This document shows, piece after piece, positions 55,801-64,000 of a stretch of 64,000 nt of DNA. The notes beneath the pieces are model-generated. The model did no database searches and was not told the origin of the DNA. It saw only the letters and a program-made list of their open reading frames with translations. The stretch covers positions 4,719,304 to 4,783,303 of the forward strand of contig CM053328.1 of assembly GCA_028583605.1 (NCBI GenBank). Reading direction: 5' to 3'. Both the position numbers and the translations under genes were made by a program. The stretch comes from Dastarcus helophoroides. Its lineage: Eukaryota; Arthropoda; Insecta; Coleoptera; Bothrideridae. Each line of letters starts with the position of its first letter. Position 1 is the first letter of the stretch.

Positions 55801-57436
55801 TAGGCCACTTTTCTGAATATTTGTCTTTTCTTTAAATTTTGACTTTTTTAAATTTGACTGGATATTTCATCTTCAAATTTCGCCTTATCTTCGAACTATT
55901 GATTTTAATTTCAAAATGTCATGTTTTGGTTTCTGGAACTTTCTGGATTTTTTTCCTCGAAATTGGCTTTTCCTTTAAATTTCAGTTTTCTCGAAATACG
56001 TCTGTTTTCTCTAAATTAGGTCGGCATATTATCAAAAATTAAAAATGTTGCGAAAAATATTTTTGGGTAATTTCAAGAAAAAGATTTCTTGTACATTAGT
56101 AGATAGGCTATGCAGGTTCTGCGACCGAACAGCACATTTTCCCATATATTTTCTTATGGGGAATTCTAAGGTTCCAAAACTCCGAAAAACGACAATTACA
56201 CACCAAAACGCTGAAACGTTCAATATTCTAGATCGAAACGGTTCTGTTCCGGTTTTAGTTCCTATAAAAATAAGGGTTTTTTTCAGTATTTAGGTTCAGT
56301 TCCGGTTCCAAGCCCTGAGTGTAACTATAAAATATTTAAATAATATCTATTTTTATTTGAATAAATTTAATTATTGATTTAACGTTGGCATCAGGGTTGA
56401 GGCTTTAGTCCGATGGGTGTAACCGTTGAACCAGAATTTTAGTAAAATATCGGAGTCTACATTAATAAATATTTCAAATTTCAAGAATTAGAAATGATCT
56501 ATCTCTGGGATTACCCATATTTGATTCAATTCGGTATTTGTAGTGGGGAAAATTAAGAACTAACGCCTTTGATTGAAATGATGTTGTTTGATCAAAGGTC
56601 TCAAAGTTTTCATTCATGTCTCAAAGTCATCACCTTACCTCATCGGTGATATCACCCAAATGTTGTATGTCTTCAGTTTCTTTGATTTCTTCTGTTTCCT
56701 CGCGCGAAAGTACTCTTTTTTCCTTAACTTCTCTGACGATCCCATCGGTATTAGGAGTAGCAATCCATTTGGACTTATCTTCGGCTGCATCCTCCAAAGC
56801 GTGCTTATCTTCTGTATCATTATCTCCTAACTTACGTAACTGAAAACACAAAAATTAGTAAACAATTTGGAAAACTTTTCACTGGTCTCACTTCAGTTTG
56901 ATGATGCTCCTGAGTTTCGGTGTCTTCTGTTGTATTTGTGGTAACCAAAGGACCTGAATCTTCAACAATTTTTCCGTCCTCTAAAACGACCTGTCGTTTT
57001 ACTCGTGTTTCTATTTGTTTGGTGTTGGTAACTTCCGTCTTCTTCTTACTAATCCATTCCTCTGTAAACGTCAAAATATTGTTAAATAACAAATATGGTT
57101 GTCTGGGTCCTAGAGACTAGAAGTACTACTGGAACAACTTTTTTTTAATCTTTCTTGGTTTCAGGGGACATTTTTGAAGATAACCAAGGACAAGTCCGTT
57201 CCACCGAAATCGGGGTACTGATATTCCAGTTTAGATGGAAATAAAAGCAATGCTCTATTTGAAGCATAACTAACTAAGTAATGAATAATGATCATCCAAG
57301 CGAAGATGAAGGTCGTTAACAAGGCCATCCTACGCTAGCGTTTCAAGTGCATCATACATGCATTTACATCTGATGAATATTTAACTTAATAAAACTCACC
57401 TTCTTTCGTAGTGGCGAAAGTATCTCCCGGTTCGAC
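31832..57436 (-). CDS. Large intrinsically disordered protein, nine exons, 5' end not found
   Basis: Exons on the minus strand: 57400-57436, 56892-57061, 56639-56839, 49030-49313, 39165-39355, 38590-38877, 36559-37102, 35662-35935, 31832-32642. All borders are GT-AG and every junction is phase-compatible. They total 933 codons if one surplus base is removed from exon 7 near 36806-36812. The product is highly charged. The N-part has acidic repeats with related phrases (VVLEDGKIVEDSGPLVTTNT, SAVREDGKIITE). The middle has RKDALTGRPLDFDREEQTRK and KWLEHHFGSDSKSS. The C-part is rich in R, S and P with STLGRFSKSTSRLT and RYYLGEDPYVGSIYGRE. No enzyme domain, signal or membrane segment is visible. 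I associate these phrases with a conserved but poorly characterised insect protein; no function is proposed. Introns total over 22 kb and host several mobile elements. Upstream exons must exist but were not identified. Confidence 0.85.
33340..33575 (+). repeat. Nearly full-length hairpin-family element
   Basis: Left arm CTTGTCCCCTGAAACGAAG ... GTTTCCATAGCCAAGC. Right arm CTTGGCTATCGAAATGCG ... GGTTTCAGAGGACAAGATTT, then the ACCAGTCCGTTCC tail and an A-run. The two arms are inverted around about 33430. Confidence 0.8.
33975..34090 (-). repeat. Retroelement-type fragment with hammerhead-like core
   Basis: On the minus strand GTTC-CTGAAGA-A-GCCCCC...GTGGGC-GAAAC-GTC-GAAC lies at 34080-34037. 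Sequences of this kind are common in animal repeats. No boundaries or coding part were found. Confidence 0.45.
34370..34469 (-). mobile_element. Transposon end fragment, CAGGGCTTCGAACCGG
   Basis: On the minus strand it begins CAGGGCTTCGAACCGGAACT and continues with CCGAAACCGAAA-rich sequence. A related end, CAGGGCTTGGAACCGGAACT, lies at 56319. Shared left boundary at CAGGG supports a mobile family. The other end was not found. Confidence 0.5.
34470..35661. other. Intron sequence, no exon recognised
   Basis: Between the last and penultimate exons of the disordered-protein gene. AT-rich; a GGGACAGAGGGAGGGGCCTA stretch near 35200 resembles fragments at 45.3, 50.6, 54.4 and 62.9 kb. Confidence 0.4.
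35998..36260 (+). repeat. 92-bp tandem repeat, three copies
   Basis: TCAACACTTTGACTTTAC recurs at about 36004, 36097 and 36188, with CATAACGTGTTACATAAGTG between the copies. Confidence 0.8.
36341..36472. mobile_element. Short MITE-like element
   Basis: AGAGATCGACCGAAA at the left and TTTCGGTCGGTCTCT at the right form an inverted repeat of about 15 bp around about 100 bp of sequence rich in CCGAAA/TTTCGG-type motifs. No unambiguous target duplication was seen. Confidence 0.5.
37290..37935 (+). pseudogene. Non-LTR retrotransposon fragment, reverse-transcriptase C-terminal end
   Basis: One frame (37478-37708) reads LLALLDSIQRRAIHLIDDES, HRRMVGDLSLFHKYFHGRCP and ends GLMPQGQDF at a stop. Downstream frames give STSNLWYSLPNRIFP and YNLSLFKKAVHRHLF. 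This order is typical of the C-terminal end of insect jockey/RTE-like ORF2 proteins. Several frame changes and stops show it is dead. It lies in the intron between exons 36559-37102 and 38590-38877 of the disordered-protein gene, on the opposite strand. Confidence 0.75.
37945..38560 (+). pseudogene. Second non-LTR retrotransposon fragment, RNase H/zinc-knuckle end
   Basis: Starts GNERADKLARKCSEGQFVGP, the end of an RNase H domain, then LVGIWTGHCRLSKHLHRMGI and DPSCRGC. A frameshift leads to HVMCHCPALASIRGSMLGDF and ends VGWLNK at a stop (38448-38450). The C-x2-C ... H-x3/4-C zinc knuckle and this layout fit I/LOA-type non-LTR elements. The 3' UTR-like part runs to about 38560. GC content is well above its surroundings. 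Confidence 0.75.
39400..40335 (+). repeat. Degenerate tandem repeat, CATGGAGAATCC units
   Basis: Blocks with GGTAGTTCATTACTATTTCA, GGTCACGAAAAATTCCCT and AATAATATTATGTTAAAAAG recur several times between 39420 and 40330, with spacings of about 225 and 415 bp that suggest a nested unit of about 200 bp. Confidence 0.7.
40223..40560 (+). repeat. Segmental duplicate, copy 1
   Basis: Matches 48621-48955 with scattered differences (shared CAGTTGTCTTTCCATGAAGT and TAAAATCAAAAATAAAAC type blocks). The two copies bracket the hAT element and the 340-bp array. Confidence 0.75.
42154..42567 (+). mobile_element. Retrozyme-like insertion with hammerhead ribozyme, copy 1
   Basis: A 414-bp insert in a satellite unit, flanked by the 15-bp direct repeat AAATTGCAAAAAAAT (42139-42153 and 42568-42582). 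It starts TCTTCATGGTAGACC, has a hammerhead 88 bp from its start, and ends in AAATAAATTGAAAA. There is no ORF of note. The duplication length and A-rich end fit insertion by target-primed reverse transcription. Retrozymes and Penelope-like elements are the known hosts of such ribozymes. Confidence 0.75.
42241..42287 (+). ncRNA. Type I hammerhead ribozyme, copy 1
   Basis: Stem I GCACTG (42241-42246) pairs with CAGTGC (42282-42287). The core is CTGACGA (42247-42253). Stem II is GCTC/GAGC (42254-42257, 42264-42267) with loop AAATGA. GAAA (42268-42271) is followed by a minimal stem III CA-TCGA-TG closed by the A-U pair. The predicted cut is after C42281 in the GTC triplet. Every invariant core position is present. 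The three-pair stem III suggests cleavage works best in dimers, as known for Penelope-type motifs. Confidence 0.85.
42938..43352 (+). mobile_element. Retrozyme-like insertion with hammerhead ribozyme, copy 2
   Basis: Nearly identical to the insert at 42154-42567, with the same direct repeat AAATTGCAAAAAAAT at 42923-42937 and 43353-43367. Because the surrounding unit is copied too, this is a tandem duplication of one insertion and not an independent jump. Confidence 0.75.
43026..43072 (+). ncRNA. Type I hammerhead ribozyme, copy 2
   Basis: Identical core to copy 1, 785 bp downstream: GCACTG 43026-43031, CTGACGA 43032-43038, stem II 43039-43052, GAAA 43053-43056, predicted cut after C43066, CAGTGC 43067-43072. 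A transcript through both copies would release a 785-nt unit. Confidence 0.85.
44300..44900 (+). repeat. A-rich tandem repeat, about 250 bp, two copies
   Basis: CTATAAAACCATTTGATG near 44405 and CACAAAACCATTTGATAT near 44655 head similar blocks containing GTAGGATTTTGAAAACAAAA. Inside the hAT element. Confidence 0.65.
45880..48270 (+). repeat. 340-bp tandem array carrying the hairpin-family tail, eight copies
   Basis: Each copy begins with ATGATATACAAATCTTGTGC and GACAACGAAGGACAGGT(CCG) from the hairpin family and continues with GACTTTCTCTGGAGAATT and TAGCATCGGTCTTTTTATAA. Starts at about 45882, 46215, 46555, 46895, 47241, 47578, 47836 and 48178; two copies are shortened. A further partial copy without the hairpin tail is at about 51320-51510. 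ORFs up to 193 codons here are repeat artefacts. Confidence 0.88.
48370..48550 (+). repeat. Hairpin-family copy, partly deleted
   Basis: CTTGTTCCCTGAAACCAAG on the left, then CTCTTGAAGATGAAAGCTTT, CGTTAGGGCAACCTTTGTTG and the ACTAGTCCGTTCCACC tail. Confidence 0.75.
48621..48955 (+). repeat. Segmental duplicate, copy 2
   Basis: Counterpart of 40223-40560 in the same orientation, about 8.4 kb apart. Ends about 75 bp before exon 49030-49313 of the disordered-protein gene. Confidence 0.75.
49330..50320 (-). other. Low-repeat intron segment, possible alternative 5' exon
   Basis: This is the longest stretch in the gene's introns that lacks AAATTTCGA-type repeats, with normal base composition. On the minus strand TTTTCGAAGCAG is followed by a good donor GTATGAAACG at about 49589-49580. 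This could be the end of an untranslated first exon for a shorter isoform starting before exon 49030-49313. No strong TATA box was seen. Confidence 0.3.
50325..50462 (+). repeat. Hairpin-family copy, left arm shortened
   Basis: CTTGTCCCGTGAAACCAAG, TTTGAAGATGACAGCTTGGC, CGAAACGCGTTAGAGAAACC, TTGGTTTCAGGAGACAAG. The usual right tail is absent. Confidence 0.75.
51005..51180 (+). repeat. Hairpin-family copy with core deleted
   Basis: Both outer arms (CTTGTCCCCTGACACCAAG and GGTTTCAGGGAACAAGATTT) and the tail ACCAAGGACCAGTTGG are present, but the CTGAAGA/GAAAC core is missing. Confidence 0.75.
51957..52620 (+). repeat. Tandem duplication, about 345 bp
   Basis: GAAATTCGTTCTTTTTTAAA at 51957 and 52302 begin two copies, each ending in CATGCAGCCCTCCAGGCGTG near 52280 and 52600. 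The second copy leads into repeat family B. Confidence 0.85.
52560..53460. repeat. Repeat family B copies arranged as an inverted repeat
   Basis: Minus-orientation copies at about 52620-52910 and 52960-53170 face a plus-orientation copy at 53170-53455. The arms share CAACAATGTCGTATGCAAG/CTTGTATACGACATTGTTG and CCTATTGGTCCATAGAGAAA with its complement. The central boundary is at about 53168. Related single copies are at 21975-22162 and 60430-60565. Confidence 0.8.
53945..54195 (+). repeat. Best full-length hairpin-family element
   Basis: Inverted arms meet at about 54050 (GAGAGAAACAGTTTCTCTC). The right arm has CTCT-CTGAAGA-T-GACAG-CTTGA-CTGTC-GAAA-CGCGTT-AGAG at 54053-54093, then TTGGTTTCAGGGGATAATAT and the ACCAGTCCGTTCCACC tail ending in an A-run. 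Confidence 0.85.
54200..56215 (+). repeat. T-rich degenerate satellite with a C-run
   Basis: AAATTTCGACTTTT-type sequence without a clear long period. A run of 14 C at about 54475-54486 and fragments such as GGGGCGGCCTTAGCCACTG (54360) look like decayed transposon ends. Confidence 0.5.
56222..56319 (-). mobile_element. Transposon end fragment, CAGGGCTTGGAACCGG
   Basis: Related to 34370-34469: same CAGGGCTT start on the minus strand and the same ACCGGAACTGAACC order. The other end was not found. Confidence 0.5.
57135..57212 (+). repeat. Hairpin-family tail fragment
   Basis: TTAATCTTTCTTGGTTTCAG followed by GATAACCAAGGACAAGTCCG. It lies about 75 bp from the acceptor of exon 56892-57061. Confidence 0.75.
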
Positions 57437-58310
57437 CTGTCCAAAGAGAGAAGAGGGCTTAATGAACACTCTCGAGTGATAAGTAACTTTTTTGGATGTG
57501 CTCGGATAATGACCACGGGGGTCCGTGAGGAACACTATCACCACCATTCAACATAGCAATTAATGCTCACTGATACCCGGCGTTATTCCGAATTTCCCCT
57601 AATAGTTTGTAATTTTGGCATAACTGAATGTTTCTGTCTCTGAGGTTAAATGTATAATATTAATAATAAATAAAAACAATTCTATAAATAGTCCTGTTGG
57701 GTTGCGTAAGCTAATTACACCGTTGCAAAGTGAATGAATTGCCTAATAATTGTTAACGCAGCATTGAGTGTCATTTTGTTTAATTACACTACCATTGAGT
57801 TTCGATTTTTATGGTTAAACTAAGAGTTTATTGTTGACGAATTAATATAATGAAAAAAAAAAAAAGTTCGAAACTCTATTATGTACCTACTTAAACCTAC
57901 CGATACCACGATAAATTGGTGATGAATTACTAACAAAAAACGACTGAATGAGACGTTGTACGTGCCTCAAAGTTCACACATTTCAAAATCTTAGGTCTTT
58001 TAAAGGTATGCAAATTTGAAATCTACTACCATATTTATATGTCTAACTTTCCTTGAACCAATATTCAAATTCAATACGTGTTCAATATTTACGTCTGCTT
58101 TATACGTCTTGTGGATAAAATAGCCTATGTCCTTATTAAGCTACGACTTCCTCAGGAAGGAGCGACCAAAAGAGCAAGTATGGCGATGTGGTAAAACAAA
58201 TGCAGTGTAGCTTGTGGTCAATTGCATTTTTCTTAAACAACAAATAATTTTATAAAATAACTTTCGCATGAACTTTTGTTCAATGAAATACACCAATGAA
58301 AATTAACATT
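57437..58310. other. Low-repeat upstream segment, no exon recognised
   Basis: Intron or 5' flank of the disordered-protein gene. No further exon could be phased to the acceptor at 57438-57437. Confidence 0.35.
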
Positions 58311-58312
58311 TT

Positions 58313-58900
58313 CAGTGGCGGCTGGCGTATAAGCACTGTGGAACTGCAGCACCCCCAATTTCGCTTACGAGTTTTTTCTCAAAATTTTTTGAACACTTTT
58401 CATTACACCATTTTTTGTAAAAATTTCAAATTTTCTCTGATTTCTTTTTATAGGAATTTTAGGTTTCTTTCACGAAATAACGACATTTAAAAACATATTT
58501 TATTTTTAATTTTGATTAGAATCACATTTTTAAAAACTAATTTTTGTAAAAGTATTGAGGAAGAAATCAATATTTCGAGCAGCAAGTAAAATGTTATGAA
58601 AAAAACTCAAATTTCTTTGAAAATGTCAACATTTTGAGAAAATAATTACAATTTCAAGAAAAAACTAAATCCAACCCATCTCGCATTTTACTATTTCTCT
58701 AAAGAATAAGTTAATATGGTATCTTCGAATTTTTACCTTAAATCTCATTCTGTATAAAAATTTTAAGTTTTTTTCGGATATTTCCATTTTTATAGGAAAT
58801 TTTAATTTTTTCTGCAGTCTATTTTTCCTAAATATTTTATAAAAAGAATTTTTCCCGAAATTTCCATGTTTCCTAAAAGTTTTGTTCTTAAAATTTATTC
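58313..58900 (+). repeat. Possible transposon end followed by degenerate satellite
   Basis: CAGTGGCGGCTGGCG at 58313 resembles CAGTGGCGGCTCGTAGCC at 29024. Both look like starts of one DNA-transposon family, but no matching right ends were found. Confidence 0.4.
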
Positions 58901-60400
58901 TAGAAATTTCAACTTCTCCAGATTTTTTTTTATGTTTCTCTAATTTGCTTTAAAAATGTCAAGTTTTTTCACGACACTTTGACAATTTAAAGTTTATTTT
59001 ATTTTGCAGTTGTGACAAAAAATGTTAGGAAGAAACCCCAAAGGCTCTATAAAAATTTCAACATTTTGGGAAAAAACAAAAAATTTCGACTTATTTGTAA
59101 AGATATATCATTTTTTTTTTCAAATTTCGACGTTTTTCTTTAAGAAATTTTGCTTTTTTTTTCTATGAAATTTGTGTTTTTCTTTAAACATTTTATACAA
59201 AAGATGTTTTTAGAAATTTTGACGTTTTTCTGGAGATTTTGTCTTTAAAATGTTTTTTTTTGTAGAAATTTTGATTTCTATCTAATTTGTTTTGAAACCT
59301 TAAAAGTTTTTTAACGAAATTTTAATATTTTAAAGTTCATTTTATTTTGTAATTTTGATGAGAAACTGAAAATTGTTAAGTATAAATTTAGAAAAGATAA
59401 ACTTCAAATCTGCATAAAAATAAGAAAACTTTGGGAAAAATATTGAAATTTCAAGAAAAAGTGAACCTTGTAAACTTCAACCCTTTTTACAATTTCATAT
59501 TTCTCTAAAAAATTACAACTACTGTAGGACCAAAAGAAAATTCTGAATCGAAATTTCCAATTTTTCTAGAAATGTTAAATCTATTCTAGAAATTCCAACT
59601 TCTCCAGATTTTTCTTTATGTTTCTCCTAATTTGCTTTAAAAATGTCAAGTTTTTTCACGACACTTTGACAATTTAAAGTTTATTTTATTTTGCAGTTGT
59701 GACAAAAAAAGTTAGGAAGAAACCCCAAAGGCTCTATAAAAATTTCAACACTTTGGGAAAAACAAAAAATTTCGACTTATTTGTAAAGATATATCAATTT
59801 TTTTTCAAATTTCGACATTTTTCTTTAAGAAATTTTGCTTTTTTTTCCTACGAAGTTTGTGTTTTTCTTTAAACATTTTATACAAAAAATGTTTTTAGAA
59901 ATTTGGACTTTTTCTGGAGATTTTGTCTTTAAAATGTTTTTTTTTTTTTGTAGAAATTTTGATTTCTATCTAATTTGTTTTGAAACCTTAAAAGTTTTTT
60001 AACGAAATTTTAATATTTTAAAGTTCATTTCATTTTGTAATTTTGATGAGAAACTGAAAATTGTTAAGTATAAATTTAGGAAAAATAAACTTCAAATCTG
60101 CATAAAAATAAGAAAACTGGGAAAAATATTGAAATTTCAAGAAAAAGTGAACCTTGTAAACTTCAACCCTTTTTACAATTTCATATTTCTCTAAAAAATT
60201 ACAACTACTGTAGGACCAAAAGAAAATTCTGAATCGAAATTTTCAATTTTTCTAGAAATGTTAAATCTATTCTAGAAATTCCAACTTCTCCAGATTTTTC
60301 TTTATGTTTCTCTAATTTGCTTTAAAAATGTCAAGTTTTTTCACGACACTTTGACAATTTAAAGTTTATTTTATTTTGCAGTTGTGACAAAAAACCGCGG
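58900..60400 (+). repeat. Tandem repeat, about 687 bp, 2.2 copies
   Basis: CGACACTTTGACAATTTAAA and GCAGTTGTGACAAAAAA recur at about 59006, 59693 and 60380, with very similar sequence between them. The third copy breaks off at CCGCGGTCGTCGG (about 60397). Confidence 0.87.
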
Positions 60401-60429
60401 TCGTCGGTCGAAAATTTACAAAGAAAATC

Positions 60430-60567
60430 TTACTTGTCGGAACCTTTGTTAGGATTCGAGTTGGATATATCAAACTGACGAGACCTAACAAGATCAAAAT
60501 CGGTCTTTGGTTTCCAAACTTCGAATCTAATAAATGTTTAAACCTATTGGTTTGTGCATTAGAAAGA
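60430..60567 (+). repeat. Repeat family B, copy
   Basis: CTTACTTGTCGGAACCTTTG through CCTATTGGTTTGTGCATTAG, same limits as at 21975-22162. Confidence 0.75.
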
Positions 60568-60569
60568 AA

Positions 60570-61210
60570 TTCAATTTAAAGAAATGGTCGAATTTGAAAT
60601 AAAATGGAAATTTGAGAAAAAAAAAACGAATCGAAAATGCTGAAAAGTCATATTTTGAGAAAAAAGACGAAATTTCGAGAAAACGATAGAAATTTCCCAC
60701 AGAATGTTAAATTTTGAAAAACAGTAAAATTTCGAGAATAGTTATCTATGAAAAAGACCAAATTTGAACATAAAAATCGAAATTTTGAGAAAAAGACGAA
60801 CTTCGAAAAAAATGAAGATTTCTAGGATCATAAAAAATAAAGAAATTACGAAAAGAAATTACGAAAAGACAATTTTGACAAAAATGTCGAAATTTTCAGA
60901 AAAAGACGAACTTCGAAAAAAGTAAATATTTCAAGGATCATAAAGGATATGATGTTGGCATAACAGTCGAAATTACGAAAAAACAATTTTTAAAAAAAGT
61001 CGAAATTTTGAGAAAAAGAAAAATTTCAAGGAAAAGAAATTTCCAAAAGCACGTTTTGAAAACAAAAATAGAAATTTGGTAAGGAAGATCGAAATTTCGT
61101 AAGGAAGATCGAAATTTTGTAAGGAGGATCGAAATTTCGAAACAAACGACCAGTTTTAAAGAAAAAGTCGTCACTTCTAAAAATATTAAATACCAAATTT
61201 TCAGATAAAA
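60570..61210 (-). repeat. A-rich degenerate satellite
   Basis: GAAATTTCGAGAAAAAGACG-type units, the complement of the T-rich blocks elsewhere. No gene. Confidence 0.5.
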
Positions 61211-62700
61211 AAATGGCGAAAAAAAGTTTAATTTTAAGCAAGCGTTCAAAATATCTAAAACTTCGGGTGGGAAATTTCAAAGAGAATCTAAAGTTACGAA
61301 AAACAGCGAAATTTTAAGAAAAACCTTGAAATTGAGAAAGAAGAGAAAGAAGACAGAAAAAGGAGAAAAAGACGAGTTCCCATAAAAAATTGAAATTTAG
61401 CATAGAAAATCAAATTTTCAAGATAGACTTTATGAAAAAAAGAAGAAGAATTTGGAAAAAATGGCGAAAAAAAGTTTAATTTTAAACAAGCGTTCAAAAT
61501 ATCTAAAAAATCGGGTGGGAAATTTGAAAAAGAATCTAAGGTTAAGAAAAACAGCAAAATTTTGAGAAAAACCTTGAAATTGAGAAAGAAGAGAAAGAAG
61601 TCAGGAAAACGAGAAAAAGACGAGTTCCGAAAAAAAATTGAAATTTAGCATAGAAAATCAAATTTTCAAGATAGACTTTATGAAAAAAAGAAGAAGAATT
61701 TGGAAAAAATGGCGAAAAAAAGTTTAATTTTAAACAAGCGTTCAAAATATCTAAAAATTCGGGTGGGAAATTTCAAAAAGAATCTAAGGTTAAGAAAAAC
61801 AGCAAAATTTTGAGAAAAACCTTGAAATTGAGAAAGAAGAGAAAGAAGACAGGAAAAGGAGAAAAAGACGAGTTCCGAGAAAAAATCGAAATTTAGCATA
61901 GAAAATCAAATTTTCAAGATAGACTTTATGACAAAAAGAAAAAGAATTTGGAAAAAAATGGCGAAAAAAAGTTTAATTTTAAACAAGCGTTCAAAATATC
62001 TAAAAATTCGGGTGGGAAATTTCAAAAAGAATCTAAGGTTAAGAAAAACAGCAAAATTTTGAGAAAAACCTTTAAATTGAGAAAGAAGAGAAAGAAGTCA
62101 GGAAAACGAGAAAAAGACGAGTTCCGAGAAAAAATTAAAATTTAGCATAGAAAATCAAATTTTCAAGATAGACTTTATGGAAAAAAAGAAGAAGAATTTG
62201 GAAAAAGTGGCGAAAAAAAGTTTAATTTTAAACAAGCGTTCAAAATATCTAAAAATTCGGGTGGGAAATTTCAAAAAGAATCTAAGGTTAAGAAAAACAG
62301 GAAAATTTTAGGAAAAACCTTGAAATTGAGAAAGAAGAGAAAGAAGACAGGAAAAGGAGAAAAAGACGAGTTCCGAGAAAAAATTGAAATTTAGCATAGA
62401 AAATCAAATTTTCAAGATAGACTTTATGAAAAAAAGAAGAAGAATTTGGAAAAAATGGCGAAAAAAAGTTTAATTTTAAACAAGCGTTCAAAATATCTAA
62501 AACTTCGGATGGGAAATTTCAAAGAGAATCTAAAGTTAAAAAAAACAGCGGAATTTTAAGAAAAATCTTGAAATTGAGAAAGAAGAGAAAGAAGACAGGA
62601 AAAGGAGAAAAAGACGAGTTCCGAGAAAAAATTGAAATTTAGCATAGAAAATCAAATTTTCAAGCTAGACTTTATGAAAAAAAGAAGAATTTGGAAAAAT
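61210..62700 (+). repeat. 248-bp tandem repeat, six copies
   Basis: Units with TGGCGAAAAAAAGTTTAATT, ACAAGCGTTCAAAATATCTA and GAAAAAGACGAGTTCCGAG begin at about 61213, 61460, 61708, 61958, 62208 and 62456. Copies are very similar, so expansion is recent. Repeated ORFs of about 67 codons are artefacts. Confidence 0.9.
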
Positions 62701-63505
62701 TGAAATGTTGGGAAAAATATGAATTTAAATATTAAAATTTTTAAAAGTAAAAATGAATTATGAAAAAAAAATCGAGAAAAAGATGAGAATGCGAAAAAAA
62801 GATCGACATTTCAAGGAAAAACCCGAAGTTTGATAGAAATTCAAAATATCTCAGACTTTTTCTGTTAAATTTGGAAAAATAATCGACAAATTTTGAGAAA
62901 GTCAAAATTTTTTGGTTGAATATATTTTTTTTTCTTTGCTTAAGTCAGAGGAAGACAAACGCTCCACCATGACGTCAGAAAATGAAATGAAATTGAGATG
63001 AATATCAACATTTTGGGAAACAAGTTGGAATTTTTAAAAAAATGTATTTAAAAAGTAATCTTGAAACTGTGAAATTTCCCAAAAAAATCCTAGGGGTTTT
63101 GTCTTTAGAATTTCTACAAAAAAAATGTTTTCAAAGTTATCAAAAGATCGACCGAATTTTGAAAGGGCAAATTTTGATAAACAATTCGAAATTTGCAGAA
63201 ATTTGGATTTTAAAGAAATGAAATTTTTCAGAAAATGTCGAATTCTGAAAAATGGAAATTTTGAAGAAAAAAAAACGAAAAGGAAAGAATAAAAATTCTA
63301 GATTTTGATAAGAGAGAAATCAAATTTTGGTAATAAATTTGAAATGTCAAAAAAAAGACCAATTTTGCGAAAAAAGAAGAGTCAATATTTCGATTGAATT
63401 TCAAAATTTCAAGGAAAGGACCCATCTTAAAAAAAGTTAATTTCTGGAAAAGCCCACCTAGTGTGTGATCGACTGCTTTGACCAATAAGAGTAAATGCCC
63501 CACCC
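62701..63505. other. A-rich degenerate sequence, no gene seen
   Basis: CGAAATTTTGAGAAAA-like motifs. A fragment AAGTCAGAGGAAGACAAACG near 62943 recalls similar fragments at 45.3, 50.6 and 55.0 kb. Confidence 0.4.
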
Positions 63506-63509
63506 AGCA

Positions 63510-63765
63510 TAAAACCAAGAAAGATTAAAAAAACACAACAAAGGTTGCTCTAACTTTAGAGAGATATTACTCTCTGAAGATGATAGCTTGGCTATCGAAA
63601 CGCGTTAGAGCAACCTATGTTGTACTTTTTTAATCTTTCTATCATCTTCAGAGAGTATATCTCTCTGAACATGATAACTTGGCTATCAAAAAGCGTTAGA
63701 GCAACCTTTGTTGTGTTTTTTAATCTTCCTTGGTTTCAGGAGACAAGATTTGTATTTCAATTTTA
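63510..63765 (+). repeat. Hairpin-family element with duplicated right arm
   Basis: The left arm starts AACCAAGAAAGATTAAAAAA. The first right arm has CTCT-CTGAAGA-T-GATAGC-TTG-GCTATC-GAAA-CGCGTT-AGAG at 63570-63610. A second, more divergent right arm follows (63650-63700) and ends GGTTTCAGGAGACAAGATTT. Confidence 0.8.
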
Positions 63766-64000
63766 TCCTTGATTGCGAAGTTAAGACTTTTTTCTAGAAA
63801 TTTTAACCTTTGTCAGTTTTTAGTTTAAAATTAAACACTTAGGCTGAGATGTTTGATATGTTTCCCAAAATTTGACTAATTGAAATTTCAATTTTTTTTT
63901 TCAGAAAATTTCGACTTAACTTTCCCATATTTGTAAAATAAATTATCTTTAATTTATCAATTTCAGTAAGGTAGGTGAGAAATTTTTTATGTGCCTTAAA

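Noticed and set aside
61294..62491. Repeated 67-87 codon minus-strand ORFs (NACLKLNFFSPFF)
   Set aside because: They are one frame of the 248-bp tandem repeat.
1..64000. tRNA or rRNA genes
   Set aside because: No cloverleaf with conserved T-arm or box B sequence and no rRNA core sequence was noticed on either strand; a dedicated scan could still find one.

Overview
The window is eukaryotic, AT-rich nuclear DNA with spliced genes (GT-AG introns, phase-consistent exons, AATAAA signals). The recognisable proteins point to an insect: an arthropod-type SMYD protein, a TXNDC11 homologue, and a long disordered protein whose sequence segments I associate with insect proteins. The order (a beetle is possible) is an inference and is not fixed by the sequence.

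Layout. 505-3836 (-): TXNDC11-type thioredoxin-domain protein, 3' end off the left edge. 9074-12067 (+): unrecognised seven-exon gene. 12170-13143 (-): three-exon, 76-residue secreted histidine-rich peptide, convergent with the previous gene. 13530-24794 (-): complete 501-residue SmydA-8/msta-type SET-MYND protein whose introns hold satellites, a solo LTR, a hAT-like element and a 122-bp palindromic satellite. 31832-57436 (-): nine exons of a long, charged, disordered protein, 5' end not found, with introns carrying two non-LTR retrotransposon fragments, a 4.8-kb hAT element and many tandem arrays. 57.4-64 kb: no gene seen, mostly tandem arrays.

Most of the non-coding DNA is built from degenerate units around AAATTTCGA. 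The T-rich strand switches over multi-kilobase blocks, and many blocks are organised as higher-order tandem repeats with periods of about 92, 122, 248, 330, 340, 360, 690, 710 and 785 bp.

The most notable signal is at 42154-42567 and 42938-43352: a 414-bp insertion with a 15-bp target duplication that carries a complete type I hammerhead ribozyme. It has been amplified with its surrounding satellite inside a hAT element that has a perfect 8-bp target duplication. A second dispersed palindromic repeat family (about 14 sites) and a third repeat near 34.05 kb show the same CTGANGA - stem - GAAA architecture in a degenerate form.

Three of the four multi-exon genes can be read through only if single-base indels are assumed, several of them in short C/G runs. 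This suggests residual assembly errors more than gene decay.
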